In this document: in pieces, positions 34,154 through 43,792 of the stretch
Layout: every line of letters starts with the position of its first letter
Position numbering within the stretch: position 1 is the stretch's first letter
Source: Siccirubricoccus sp. G192
Lineage (GTDB): Bacteria > Pseudomonadota > Alphaproteobacteria > Acetobacterales > Acetobacteraceae
NCBI RefSeq assembly: GCF_019084075.1
Contig: NZ_JAHREN010000001.1
Location: 5,234,501-5,298,500, forward strand
Direction: 5' to 3'
DNA: 64,000 bases
Notes under the pieces: model-generated
What the model saw: the letters and a program-made list of their open reading frames with translations, nothing else
The model's database searches: none
What the model was told of the DNA's origin: nothing
Position numbers and translations under genes: made by a program

Positions 34154-34592
34154 TCAAGAAACCAGGTCCCGCCGCAGCACCAGCGCGTCCGACCCGTCCG
34201 GATAATAGCGCCGGCGCTGGCCGACCCGGTCGAAGCCCAGCCCCCTGTACAGCGCCAGCGCGGCCGGATTGCCGGCCGCCACCTCCAGGAACATCGCCGC
34301 CGCCCCGCGGGCCCGCGCCGCTGCCATCGCCCCCCGCCATCAGCGCGGCGCCGAGCCCCTGCCGGCGCGCTTCCGGCCGCACCGCCAAGGTGAGGATCTC
34401 CGCCTCTCCCGCTGCGACGCGGGCCAGCACGAAGCCCTGCCCTTCGCGCCACAGGCCAAAGGCGCCCGGCATGGCCAGCATCAGGCCGATCGCCGCCGCC
34501 CCCCAGGCCTCGGCCGACGGGAAGGCGGCGGCGTGCAGGGCGGCGAGGGCCGGGGCATCCTCCCCGGCGGCCTGCCGCAGCATCACGGTCAC
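34154..34592 (-). pseudogene. rimI: Ribosomal-protein-alanine N-acetyltransferase, frameshifted at C6
   Basis: The first 85 codons are a normal GNAT: MLRQAAGEDAPALAALHAAAFP, FVLARVAAGEAEILTLAVRPEARRQGLGAALM with the acetyl-CoA loop (R-R-Q-G-L-G). At the C6 run 34330-34335 the frame shifts. Removing one base gives AGAMAAARARGAAAMFLEVAAGNPAALALYRGLGFDRVGQRRRYY and a stop at 34154, giving 145 residues, normal for RimI. As written the frame runs on with unrelated codons to 34107. Translationally coupled (ATGA) to tsaB, the standard neighbour. Confidence 0.85.
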
Positions 34593-35317
34593 GTCCGGGT
34601 GGCGGCGGGCAGGCGCACCGCCGGCGGCTCCACATAGAGCGGCCGGGCGGCCAGCGGCGGCAGCCGGCCGGCCAGGCGCAGGGCCGCCACACGGGCGGCG
34701 GCGGCGGCCTCGGGCAGGTGCAGCCCGGTCAGCACCACATCCACGCCACGGGCGGCCAGCCTGGCTGCGACGGCGGCGGCGGCATCGCCCACCACCGCGA
34801 CCTTGCCGGCGGGCTGCGGCAGCTCCGCTTCGGCGAGGATTTCCGGCGGCCCCTGCGCCGCGGCGGCGCCCGGGGCGAAGCGTTCCAGCGCCACCCGGCC
34901 ACGCCGGTTGTCCACCACCGCCCAGACCGTGTGGCGGGCGCGGATGGCCTCCGGCAGGGCGGCTGCCAATGCCTCCCCGGTGGTGACGCCGATCACCGGC
35001 AGGCCGGCGCCGAGCGCAATGCCCTCGGCCAGGGCGAGGGCGGCGCGCAGGCCGGTGAAGCCGCCCGGCCCGACCACCGCCGCCACCGCATCCAGATTCG
35101 CGGGCGGCACCCCGGCCTCGGCCAGCACCGCGGCGGCCAGCGGCGGCAGGGCGGCGGCATGGCCGCGCGCCACGTCCTGGATCTGTTGTGCCAGCACCAC
35201 GCCATCCGCCAGCACGGCGGCGGAGCAGCGGGCGAGCGAGGCATCAAGGGCGAGGATCCACACCGGGCGTTTTCCCCCGGGGCCTTCGACAGGCTGGTCG
35301 CCGCCCCGCCCCGCCAT
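34589..35317 (-). CDS. tsaB: tRNA threonylcarbamoyladenosine biosynthesis protein TsaB
   Basis: About 242 residues from ATG 35317; a GTG at 35329 is an alternative and neither has a strong ribosome site. ILALDASLARCSAAVLADG is the phosphate-1 loop of the ASKHA fold, GHAAALPPLAAAVLAEAG matches the family helix, and VVGPGGFTGLRAALALAEGIALG is the diagnostic TsaB motif. Partner of TsaD in making t6A37 in tRNA. Overlaps rimI by four bases. Confidence 0.93.
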   Translation of the reverse strand: MAGRGGDQPVEGPGGKRPVWILALDASLARCSAAVLADGVVLAQQIQDVARGHAAALPPLAAAVLAEAGVPPANLDAVAAVVGPGGFTGLRAALALAEGIALGAGLPVIGVTTGEALAAALPEAIRARHTVWAVVDNRRGRVALERFAPGAAAAQGPPEILAEAELPQPAGKVAVVGDAAAAVAARLAARGVDVVLTGLHLPEAAAAARVAALRLAGRLPPLAARPLYVEPPAVRLPAATRT

Positions 35318-35370
35318 GCTATCGCTCACGAGAAAGAGAGACCATGGCAGATATTATTCCACTGCCCGAT

Positions 35371-36216
35371 TCAGAGCGCCAATTCCACCATGACCGGCAC
35401 ATGGTCGCTGGCCTGGGTCCAGCCGCGGGCAGGTTTCAGGACGGCGTGGCGGGTCAGGCGCCCGGCCAGGTCGCCACTGACCCAGACATGGTCCAGCCGC
35501 CGGCCACGATCCGCCGCTTCCCAGTCCCGCGCCCGGTAGGACCACCACGTATAGAGCTTTTCCTCGGCCGGCACGAAATGGCGCAGCGCATCGTGCCATT
35601 CGCCGGCCCGCTGCCAGCCCTCCAGCGCCGCGACCTCGACCGGCGTATGGGACACCACGCCGAGCATCTGCCGGTGGCTCCAGACATCATGTTCGAGCGG
35701 CGCGATATTGAGGTCGCCCACCAGCACGCTGCGTTTGGCGGTGCCGCGGCCGGCGGTCCAGGCGGTGGCCTCGGCCACGAAATCCAGCTTATGGGCGAAT
35801 TTCGGGTTGGCCTCCCGGTCCGGCGTATCGCCGCCGGCCGGCACGTAGAAGTCATGCAGCTCGATCGGCCCGCCCGGCGCGTCCAGTTCCACCGCCAGGT
35901 GCCGGCAATCGCCCTTGCCACACCAGTCCGGGTCGTCCTGCCGCGCCGTGAAGGGCAGGCGGGAGAGGATGGCGACGCCGTTGTAGCCCTTCATCCCCTT
36001 GTAGGCGACATGCGGGAAGCCGAAGGCCCTCAGGTCTTCCAGCGGGAAGACCTCATCCGGGCATTTCGTCTCCTGCAGGCAGAGCACGTCGGGGTCGAGC
36101 GCCTTGACGAGTTCGGCCAGCAGCGGCCGGCGGAGGCGGACGGAGTTGATGTTCCAGGTGGCGATGCGGAGCGGCCGCCGCGCCGTGGCGCGGGCCAGGT
36201 TCGGCGCGGCAGGCAT
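35371..36216 (-). CDS. xthA: Exodeoxyribonuclease III
   Basis: 281 residues from ATG 36216. An EEP-fold AP endonuclease in base-excision repair. Motifs in order: LRIATWNINSVRLRRPLL, LCLQETKCPDEVFP (catalytic Glu), VAYKGMKGYNGVAILSR, FYVPAGGD, VLVGDLNIAPLEHDVW, RLDHVWVSGDL and the final SDHVPVMVEL (catalytic His). Starts two bases before the stop of the upstream FAH-family gene, so the two are likely co-transcribed. Confidence 0.95.
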   Translation of the reverse strand: MPAAPNLARATARRPLRIATWNINSVRLRRPLLAELVKALDPDVLCLQETKCPDEVFPLEDLRAFGFPHVAYKGMKGYNGVAILSRLPFTARQDDPDWCGKGDCRHLAVELDAPGGPIELHDFYVPAGGDTPDREANPKFAHKLDFVAEATAWTAGRGTAKRSVLVGDLNIAPLEHDVWSHRQMLGVVSHTPVEVAALEGWQRAGEWHDALRHFVPAEEKLYTWWSYRARDWEAADRGRRLDHVWVSGDLAGRLTRHAVLKPARGWTQASDHVPVMVELAL

Positions 36217-36217
36217 C

Positions 36218-36904
36218 TCAGACGATCCGGCAGCGGACCTCGCCGACACCCTCGACGAAGCCTTCCAGCAGGTCGCCCCGCTCCACCGCCGCGACGCCTT
36301 CCGGCGTGCCGGTCATGATGAGGTCGCCCGGCGCCAGCCGCACCAGGTGGGAGAGGTTGGAGATCACCTCCGGCACCGACCAGATCAGCTTGGACAAATC
36401 CGAGGTCTGCCGGACCTTGCCGTTCACCTTCAGCTCGATCCGGCCCTTCGAGACATCGATGTCCCGCGCCGGCACCAGCTCACCCATGGGCGCAGAATTA
36501 TCGAAGCCCTTGCCCATGTCCCAGGGGCGGCCGGTCTTCTTCGCCTCGTTCTGCAGGTCGCGGCGGGTCATGTCGAGGCCGGCGCAATAGCCCCAGACAT
36601 GGCCGAGCGCATCGGCCACGCTGATATCGGCGCCGGCGGAGCCGATGGCCACCACCAGTTCCATCTCATGGTGCAGCGACTTCGACATCGGCGGATAGGG
36701 CATGTCCGCGCCCCGCACCACCAGGGCATCGGCCGGCTTGGCGAAATAGAAGGGCGGCTCGCGGGTCGGGTCGCTGCCCATCTCGATGGCATGTTCGGCA
36801 TAGTTGCGGCCGACGCAGAAGATGCGGCGCACCGGGAACATCTGGCTGCTGCCCTTGATCGGCACGGCAGCCACCACCGGCGGGGCGATGACATAGTCGG
36901 ACAT
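36218..36904 (-). CDS. Fumarylacetoacetate hydrolase family protein
   Basis: 228 residues. RRIFCVGRNYAEHAIEMG opens the fold, followed by PPFYFAKPADALV, the metal-binding block MPYPPMSKSLHHEMELVVAIG (H-H-E-x-E), GYCAGLDMTRRDLQNEAKK and the end LAPGDLIMTGTPEGVAAVERGD. Members cleave C-C bonds or decarboxylate beta-keto acids (fumarylpyruvate or oxaloacetate type); the exact substrate is not clear. Abuts xthA. Confidence 0.9.
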   Translation of the reverse strand: MSDYVIAPPVVAAVPIKGSSQMFPVRRIFCVGRNYAEHAIEMGSDPTREPPFYFAKPADALVVRGADMPYPPMSKSLHHEMELVVAIGSAGADISVADALGHVWGYCAGLDMTRRDLQNEAKKTGRPWDMGKGFDNSAPMGELVPARDIDVSKGRIELKVNGKVRQTSDLSKLIWSVPEVISNLSHLVRLAPGDLIMTGTPEGVAAVERGDLLEGFVEGVGEVRCRIV

Positions 36905-37031
36905 GCCTGCGAACTCCTGGGATGCGGATGGCGGCGAGGCATAGCAGCGCCGATGCGCGCCCGGAAGCCCGGCATTTCCGCATAAGATTGAATATTTTCT
37001 GAAACTACTCGCCTACCAGGCGAAAACCCGG

Positions 37032-37066
37032 AAAAAAAGCGCCCGGTCAGGGGGGTGACCGGGCGC
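37032..37066 (-). terminator. Rho-independent terminator
   Basis: On the minus strand GCGCCCGGTCA, a C6 loop, TGACCGGGCGC and a run of seven T: a perfect 11-bp stem and textbook tail. It serves the glutamine-amidotransferase-type gene that reads leftward and stops at 37259. Confidence 0.85.
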
Positions 37067-37258
37067 CGTTGTTATAGTTTCCGATCGGAAAGGTCGGGCG
37101 AGCCGGCAGGGGAAACCGGACATCGACCACCAGCCTGTATTCGGCTGGCACTGTGATAATAGCGATTTGCCCCCCGGCGAGGCAAAAGGTGATTGCGCGG
37201 TGCAGCCATGCAACACCGTCAGATCCGCATCGTTCTCGCAATCTTGAATGGAACTGGG

Positions 37259-38035
37259 CTATTCGGCGGCCTGCGCCAGGTGCCGGCCTGCGGCCCAATC
37301 GGCGGCCGCCCGGCCGAAAAGCTCGAAGAGGCGGCGGCTCACCGCGTCGCGCTCCCAGTCATACTCCGGATGCCACTGCACGCCGAGCGCGAATCCGGGC
37401 GCGTCCTTCACCCGCACCGCCTCCACCGTGCCATCCGGCGCCCAGCCCTCGGCCACCAGCCGCGGCGCGAGCCGGGCGACGCCCTGATTATGCAGGGAGT
37501 TCACCGGCAGTTGCACCACCCCGCCGGCCAGCCGCGCGAAGGGGCTCTCCGGCTGCAGGCGCACCGTATGCGCCTTGGCCACCCGAACCCGCGGCAGGCG
37601 CTGGTCCGAGGGAGTGGAATGGTCGATTCGCCCCGGCAGGTCCTGGATGCGCTGGTCCAGGCTGCCGCCCAGTGCCACGTTCAGTTCCTGGAAGCCGCGG
37701 CAGATCGCCAGCAGCGGCAGGCCGGCGGCGATGGCGGCGCGGATCAGCGGCAGGGTGGTGGCGTCCCGCGCATGATCCTCCGGCGTGCCCTCGGCATGCG
37801 GGGGACCATCATAGTAGTCCGGGCAGACATTGGAGCGGCTGCCGGTGAGGATCAGCCCATCCAGCCGGGGCAGGATCTCCGGCGCCATGGCCTCACCGGC
37901 GGCGGGCAGCAGCACCGGGATGCCGCCGACCGGCCCGAGCACCACGCGCACGTAGCTGTCGGAGGCGGCATGATTCGGCGTCCCGAAAATGCCAAAGGGT
38001 TTCACGCAGCAGGAAATGCCGATGAGGGGTTTCAT
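37259..38035 (-). CDS. Gamma-glutamyl-gamma-aminobutyrate hydrolase family (class I amidotransferase fold)
   Basis: 258 residues from ATG 38035 (MKPLIGISCCVKPFG). The nucleophile Cys is in LPLLAICRGFQELNVALGG, with the LILTGSRSNVCPDYY loop that marks the peptidase C26/PuuD family, NSLHNQGVARLAP and the catalytic His in GVQWHPEYDW. Predicted to hydrolyse gamma-glutamyl amides in putrescine or related amine degradation; no other puu genes are visible. Ends in the strong terminator at 37032-37066. Confidence 0.9.
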   Translation of the reverse strand: MKPLIGISCCVKPFGIFGTPNHAASDSYVRVVLGPVGGIPVLLPAAGEAMAPEILPRLDGLILTGSRSNVCPDYYDGPPHAEGTPEDHARDATTLPLIRAAIAAGLPLLAICRGFQELNVALGGSLDQRIQDLPGRIDHSTPSDQRLPRVRVAKAHTVRLQPESPFARLAGGVVQLPVNSLHNQGVARLAPRLVAEGWAPDGTVEAVRVKDAPGFALGVQWHPEYDWERDAVSRRLFELFGRAAADWAAGRHLAQAAE

Positions 38036-38154
38036 CACTCCTGAACATCGCAAGGGATTGCGGCGCGATCAAGACGCGAGCGCACCGGGTGCCGCCGCAA
38101 TTCCGCATGGCCGGCATCCCTTCCTCGCTGGCCATGCCGAATTTCGACGCGGCG

Positions 38155-38778
38155 CTACTGGATGCCGAGCTCCTCGCGGAAGCGAGGGTCGTTGAAATCG
38201 AAGAGCAGGGACGGGAAGCGGCCGCCATATTCGGTCTGGAACAGGCTGACCCGCGTCTCCTGGCCCTGGGCATCGACCACGGCCCATTGCTTCAACTCGA
38301 CCGGATCGCCGCCGAAGACCAGGGTCAGCCGCCCTTCCGCCGCCTGGCCGGTGCGGAACAGCGTGATGCGCACCAGGCCGCCGCTGCGCTCCACCCGGGA
38401 CACCGTGATCTCGCCCGAAAGCCGCAGGTTGTCGCGCAGCAGGATGCCGAGCGGCGTGGCCGAGAGCGGCAGGGTCGTCGCCTGCTTCAGCGCCTTGTCG
38501 AAATAGAAGAACTGGCCATGGCTGGCCACCAGCAGCAGCGGCTCCGGCGGGTCGTATTCGAAGCGCATCCGGCCGGGGCGCACGATCCAGGCGGTGCCCT
38601 CCACCGCCGCGCCGTTCTGCGCGATCTGCAGGAACCTGGCCTTCAGGCTGCGCAGGTCGTTCAGCCAGGCTTCGGCGCTGGCAACGTCGCGGCGGTCGCG
38701 GTCGGTGAGGGTGCCTTGCGCGGCCGCAGGAGCAGCGGCGAGCAGGGCGGGCATGGCGAGCAGGGTGCGGCGGTGCAT
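38155..38778 (-). CDS. lolA: Outer-membrane lipoprotein carrier LolA family
   Basis: 207 residues from ATG 38778 with a signal peptide at 1-21 (RRTLLAMPALLAAAPAAAQG). The half-barrel begins ASAEAWLNDLRSLKARFLQIAQNG and continues GTAWIVRPGRMRFEYDPPEPLLLVASHGQFFYFD, then LPLSATPLGILL and the TRVSLFQTEYGGRF strand. Periplasmic shuttle of lipoproteins from LolCDE to LolB. Located next to ftsK, with the glycosyltransferase-like gene inserted between on the opposite strand. Confidence 0.9.
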   Translation of the reverse strand: MHRRTLLAMPALLAAAPAAAQGTLTDRDRRDVASAEAWLNDLRSLKARFLQIAQNGAAVEGTAWIVRPGRMRFEYDPPEPLLLVASHGQFFYFDKALKQATTLPLSATPLGILLRDNLRLSGEITVSRVERSGGLVRITLFRTGQAAEGRLTLVFGGDPVELKQWAVVDAQGQETRVSLFQTEYGGRFPSLLFDFNDPRFREELGIQ

Positions 38779-38947
38779 GGGCCTCCATGTGGACCGGCGG
38801 GCCGGCGGCGAAAACCCCCATCGCGCCGCAACCATTCCGGGCCACGCCGAATCGTGATCCCGGCTGGCGGCTCCGTGACCGGCGCCCTGGTACCATTCCG
38901 GCGACGATAAGGTCGCCGGCGCATCGGCGCCACCCTCGGACCTATCC

Positions 38948-40024
38948 ATGCCCCCTGCCCAACTCCCCGCGCCGCTCCAGGCGGTGGTCGCACCTTCCAG
39001 TCTCGCCGTGCCACGGGCCGTGGTGGCGATTCCGGTCGGCGGCGCGGCGGCCGGGCTGGGCCATTGCCTCTCGGCCCTGGCGGGGCAGCGCGGCGCGGCA
39101 GGGCTGCGCCTGGCGCCCGGCGCCTTCGGCGTGCTGCTGCTGCTGGAACCAGGACAGGGGCAGCCGGACGGCCTGGCACGCGGCCTGCCCTTCCCGCTGC
39201 GGGTGCTGGAGGCGCCGCCCGCCGCCCCGTCCTGGGCGTGGCGGCAGGCGATGGCGGCCGCCGCCGGCTGGCTTGGCCCGGATACCCCCGGCACCGTGGT
39301 GCTGACCACCGAAGCCGCGGCGGCGCCCGCGCCGGACTGGCTCGCTGCCAACCTCGCCGCCATCGCCGCCGGGGCGGATGCGGTGGCGGGGCGGGTGCTG
39401 GCCGCCGCGCCCGCCGGCCCGGCGGCCCGTTACGCCGCGCTGCTGGATGCGCTGGCGGCGCGGCTCGACCCCGATCCCGATGATCCCTGGCCGCGGCATG
39501 GGCTGGAAAGCGGGGCGAGCCTTGCCCTCACCCGCGACGCGCTGCTGGCCGCGGGTGGCCTGCCTGCTGCCGGTGCGGAGGATGGCGTGGCGGCGCTGCT
39601 CGGGGCGCTGCGCCAGCGCGACCGCCGCATCCGCCATGCCCCGGAGGTGGTGGTGCGGGCCGCGCCCGGCCCGCTGCCGGGGGCGCCGCCGGAACCCCTG
39701 GCCGCGGCCCGCCGCCGCCTGGCCGCCCGCGCGGCGCTGCGGCGGCTCTGGCGGGACGGGGTGGGCAGCGTCGCGCCGGAGACGCCGGCCCTGTGGCATT
39801 GGGCGCGCCGCCTGCGCCTCCCCGCCGGGATGCTGGCCGGGCTGCTCGGCGCGCGGCATTTCGGCGCGGCCTGGGCGGCGGTGGAGGCGGCGAGCCCAGC
39901 GCTGGCCCGCAGGGCGCTGCCGCCCGGTGCGCTGCCGCGGCAGATCCTGGCCGCCCGGCTGCTGCTGGCGGGGTTGCGGCTGGCCGGCCCGGTGCGGCGG
40001 CCCAGTCCTGATGCCGCCCGATAG
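38948..40024 (+). CDS. Glycosyltransferase-family-2-like protein, extremely Ala-rich
   Basis: 358 residues from ATG 38948. AVVAIPVGGAAAGLGHCLSALAGQ resembles the nucleotide-sugar-binding start of GT2 enzymes, LTTEAAAAPAPDWLAANLAAIAAGADAVAGRV fits the central strand, and SGASLALTRDALLAAGGLPA with AEDGVAALLGALRQRDRRIRHAPEVVVRAAP fits the acceptor half with its catalytic ED. The canonical DxD is not evident; the match is to a divergent branch. It stands alone, convergent with ftsK. Confidence 0.65.
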   Translation: MPPAQLPAPLQAVVAPSSLAVPRAVVAIPVGGAAAGLGHCLSALAGQRGAAGLRLAPGAFGVLLLLEPGQGQPDGLARGLPFPLRVLEAPPAAPSWAWRQAMAAAAGWLGPDTPGTVVLTTEAAAAPAPDWLAANLAAIAAGADAVAGRVLAAAPAGPAARYAALLDALAARLDPDPDDPWPRHGLESGASLALTRDALLAAGGLPAAGAEDGVAALLGALRQRDRRIRHAPEVVVRAAPGPLPGAPPEPLAAARRRLAARAALRRLWRDGVGSVAPETPALWHWARRLRLPAGMLAGLLGARHFGAAWAAVEAASPALARRALPPGALPRQILAARLLLAGLRLAGPVRRPSPDAAR

Positions 40025-40194
40025 CCCGGCTCAGCCGGGATACCGGTGGTGCGATACGGCACGCTGACACCGCGCATGGGCAGCAGGGGCGGGCGATCCT
40101 GCGCCGCGGCCGATGCGCATGGGGCGGGCGGGGCCTTTCGGGGCGATGGTTCCGGCAGGCCAAGGTCTGCGCGGATGGCCATGCCCGCCCCGCG

Positions 40195-42664
40195 TCAATC
40201 CTCCTCGCTGCGCCGCACCAGCACCTCGCGCTTGCCGACATGGTTGGCCGGGCCGACCACGCCTTCCTTCTCCATCTGCTCGATCAGCTTGGCAGCGCGA
40301 TTGTAGCCGATCTGGAGATGCCGCTGGATGAAGGAGGTGCTGGCCTTGCCCTCGCGCGACACCAGCGCCACCGCCTGGTCGAAGAGCCCCTTGTCGGCAT
40401 CCGAGGCGCCGGCGATGCCCGACAGCGAAAGCCCCTCGCCGCCACCGCCGAGATCCTCCTCCGCTTCCGTGACTTCCTCGACATAGGAAGGCTCGCCCTG
40501 CTCGCGCAGGAACTGCACCACCCGCTCCACCTCCTCGTCGGAGACGAAGGGGCCGTGCACGCGGGCGACGCGGCCGCCGCCGGCCATGTGCAGCATGTCG
40601 CCCTGGCCCAGAAGCTGCTCGGCGCCCATCTCGCCGAGGATGGTGCGGCTGTCGATCTTCGACGTCACCTGGAAGGAGATGCGGGTCGGGAAATTCGCCT
40701 TGATGGTGCCGGTGATGACATCCACCGAGGGCCGCTGCGTCGCCATGATGACATGGATGCCGGCGGCGCGGGCCATCTGCGCCAGGCGCTGCACCGCGGC
40801 CTCGATCTCCTTGCCGGCGACGATCATCAGGTCCGCCATCTCGTCGATCACCACCACGATCATCGGCAGCGGCTCCAGCGCCAGGGGCTGGTCCTCGAAG
40901 ACCGGGCGGCCGGTCTCGGGGTCGAAGCCCACCTGCACGCGGCGCGTCAGCACCTCGCCGCGCTTGCGGGCCTCCGTCACCTTCTCGTTGTAGCCGCCGA
41001 TATTGCGCACCCCGAGCTGCGACATGGCGCGGTAGCGGCGCTCCATCTCGCGCACCGTCCATTTCAGCGCGCCGATCGCCTTGGGCGGCTCCGTCACCAC
41101 CGGCGCCAGCAGATGCGGGATGCGGTCATAGACCGATAGTTCCAGCATCTTCGGGTCGATCATGATGAAGCGGCACTCCTCCGGCGAGAAGCGCCAGAGC
41201 AGCGACAGGATCATGGTGTTGATCGCCACCGACTTGCCCGAGCCGGTGGTGCCGGCGATCAGCAGGTGCGGCATGCGGGCGAGGTCGGCGACCACCGGCA
41301 GGCCGCCGATATCCTTGCCCAGCGCCAGGGGCAGCCGGCCCGAATGCCGCTCCCACTCCGCATCGGCGAACATCTCGCTGAGATAGACCGTCTCCCGCCG
41401 GGCATTCGGCAGCTCGATGCCGATGACGTTGCGGCCGGGCACGGTGGCGATGCGCACGGCGGTGACATGCATGTTGCGGGCGATGTCGTCGGCGAGGCCG
41501 ATCACCCGCGCCGATTTGGTGCCCGGCGCCGGCTCCAGCTCATAGAGCGTCACCACCGGGCCGGGATTGATGGCGGCGATCCGGCCGCGCACGCCGTAAT
41601 CCTCCAGCACCGTCTCCAGCAGCCGGGCATTGCTCTGCAACGCCTCCTCGGTCGGGCGGCCGGTGCGCCGCGCCGGCGCCTCGGCCAGCAGGGTGAGCGG
41701 AGGCAGGCGCCAGGGGCCTTCCTGGAGATCCAGGGTCTGCTGCTGCGCCGCGGCGCTGCGCCTGGGCGGCGCGGCCGGGGCGGCGACCTTGGCCGGCCTG
41801 GCGGCTTCGCGCTCGGCGGCCGCGGCCGGCAGGGCGACCTGCGGCTCCGGCCGGGACCGCGGCGTCCTCACGGCAGCATCCGCGGCCTGGAGCACGGCGG
41901 TGAGGTCGGCCCCCGGCTCCCGCGCGGGGCGCCGGCCAAGGCGCATCAGGCCCCGGAAGGGCGCCCGCAGCTTCGCGGCCAGGCCGATGGCGCCGCGTGC
42001 TCCGGCGCCGCCTGCCCGCGCCACGCCGCCGGCCGAAACCCGTGCCGCGCGGCCGATCCGCAGCCATTCCCCCCGGCGAGAGGCCAAGCGCCGCCACGAA
42101 GAGCGCCAGCGTTGCCGCCGCCAGCGCCACCTGCCCCAGCACCAGGCCGAAGGGGCCGAGCACCGCCTCGGTCAGCCGCGTCACCGCGCCGGCTACCATG
42201 CTGCCGGCGACGCCGCCCGGCCCCGAATGTGTCGGGATCCCGGCCGGCAGCGGCGTCACCGCCAGCACCGCGCCGAGCACCGGCAGCGCCGCCAGCAGCG
42301 CCGCGAGCCGGGCTGGGAACAGGCCGAGGCCGCGATGCGTCGCCAGCCGCCAGGCCCAGGCCAGCAGCGCCACGCCGGGCAGCGCGGCGGCCCAGCCAAA
42401 GCCCTGCAGCAGCAGGTCCGAGACGGTGGCACCAAGCGGCCCGGCGAGGTTGCTGGGCGCCCCGGCGGTGGCGGTATTGGCGGAAGGGTCGGCCGGGTTG
42501 TAGCTGGCCAGCGCCAGCAGCAGGCCGAGCCCGGTCAGGCCGCAGACCAGGCCGAGCAATTCGGAAAGGCGCCGCCGCAGCAGCGCCTTGACGGCGGGAG
42601 AGGCGAAGCGGCGGACCCCGGCCAGCGGGGTGGAGGCGGGGCGTGGGGTGGCGGCTCGGGACAT
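40195..42664 (-). pseudogene. ftsK: DNA translocase FtsK, frameshifted at C6
   Basis: Restored length about 820 residues. From ATG 42664 an N-terminal domain with four membrane helices (LLGLVCGLTGLGLLLALAS, then the 42430-42120 region) reaches LFVAALGLSPGG. At the C6 run 42069-42074 the frame breaks; removing one base gives LSPGEWLRIGRAARV and continues into a linker and the motor: VTLYELEPAPGTKSARVIGL, Walker A IAGTTGSGKSVAINTM, Walker B IVVVIDEMADLMIV, ATQRPSVDVITGTIKANFPTR, and the winged-helix gamma domain (ASTSFIQRHLQIGYNRAAKLIEQ). Coordinates division and chromosome dimer resolution. A true break would leave only the membrane domain. Confidence 0.9.
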
Positions 42665-42856
42665 GATGCTCTGCGGCGGTTCAGGTTCGGCCACAGATAT
42701 ACACCGGAAGCGGCTGCCGCGGCCGGATTCTTCCCGGCAATCACGCAAGCGATGGGACGGGTCGGCAAGGCCTCACGCGGCGGGACTCCCCTGGAGGGCA
42801 GCCTGCCTGGGTTCTGGTCACGCTCCGGGGCCGGCCCGGCCGCTTCGCCTGAATTA

Positions 42857-42893
42857 GCGGGGGGGGCGCCGGCCGCGCGGCCAGCGCCCCCGC
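42857..42893 (-). terminator. Hairpin downstream of the TorF-type porin gene
   Basis: The minus strand reads GCGGGGGCGCTGGCCG, CGCGGCCGGCGCC and a C-rich arm ending CCGC, a long imperfect stem 20 bases past the stop at 42913. No T-run. Confidence 0.4.
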
Positions 42894-42912
42894 TTTCCGG
42901 CGGCGGGGTGGC

Positions 42913-43716
42913 TCAGAAGGCCCGGCTCAGGGTGAAGACCACGCGGCCATCGCAGATGCGCTGGCCGGCAGCGGCGCGTTCCAGCAGCGGCGCGCATTCG
43001 CTCTTGCTGATATTGGTGCCGTACCAGCCCACCGCGGCGGTGACGCCGCCCATGATCTCGCGCGAGACGCCGACCGAATACCAGAGGTAGTCGGGCGTGC
43101 CGAAGAAGGCATTGCGCTCGACCCACTGGTAGCCGAGCCGGGCGGAGGCCGTGACCTCGAAGGGCAGGCTCACGTCGGCGCCGCCCTCCAGGTAGAAGCC
43201 GTCGCCGGAGCGGCCGAAATAGTTGGGTGAATAGTAGAAGCCGGCCAGCAGCTTCACCGGGTCGATGGTGGTGCTGGCCCGCAGGGCGATTTCCTGGAAC
43301 TCGTTGAGCTGTGTGCCCGGCGCCTTGTCCTGGCCGGGATAGAGATAGGCGATATAGCCGAGGTCGAAGCTGACCCCGGCCAGGTCGAAGCGGTAGCCGG
43401 CCAGCAGGTCGAGCTCCTGGCGGGTGTCGTTCCAGGGATTGGCCAGGAATTTCGCGCTGGTCAGGAAGGCGCCGATATAGACGCCGCTCGTGTGCTGCAC
43501 GTCGAGCGTGCCCTGCAAGGCCCAGTTGTTGCGGGTCTGGCTGATGCCGCGGAACAGGTAGTCCGAGGTGACGGCCGGCGTGGCGGTGACGGTGAGGCCG
43601 GCTGCCTCGACCTCGAAGGCTTGCGCCCCGAAGCTGGGCAGCAGCAGGGCGGCCGCCAGGGCGAATCCGCGGAAGCGCGCCAGCGGGGTTGCGGGCGATT
43701 GGGCAGGGCTCGGCAT
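42913..43716 (-). CDS. TorF-family putative porin
   Basis: 267 residues from ATG 43716. Residues 1-33 are a signal peptide (RFRGFALAAALLLPSFGAQA). VTATPAVTSDYLFRGISQTRNNWALQGTLDVQHTSGVYIG is the family opening, followed by ELDLLAGYRFDLAGVSFDLGYIAYLYPG and alternating amphipathic strands (VKLLAGFYYSPNY, VTASARLGYQWV) to a C-terminal Phe (LSRAF) typical of outer-membrane barrels. Lies directly upstream of the amtB terminator and reads in the same direction as glnK-amtB. Confidence 0.87.
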   Translation of the reverse strand: MPSPAQSPATPLARFRGFALAAALLLPSFGAQAFEVEAAGLTVTATPAVTSDYLFRGISQTRNNWALQGTLDVQHTSGVYIGAFLTSAKFLANPWNDTRQELDLLAGYRFDLAGVSFDLGYIAYLYPGQDKAPGTQLNEFQEIALRASTTIDPVKLLAGFYYSPNYFGRSGDGFYLEGGADVSLPFEVTASARLGYQWVERNAFFGTPDYLWYSVGVSREIMGGVTAAVGWYGTNISKSECAPLLERAAAGQRICDGRVVFTLSRAF

Positions 43717-43754
43717 CTGTGGAAATCCCCCAAGGGTCGGATCGGCAGGGCGGG

Positions 43755-43785
43755 GGGCGGGCCCGCCCCGAAGGCAGGCCCGCCC
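43755..43785 (-). terminator. Hairpin terminator of glnK-amtB
   Basis: GGGCGGGCC and GGCCCGCCC form a perfect 9-bp stem around a 13-base loop, eight bases past the amtB stop on the minus strand. No U-tract. Confidence 0.5.
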
Positions 43786-43792
43786 TTCGGGA

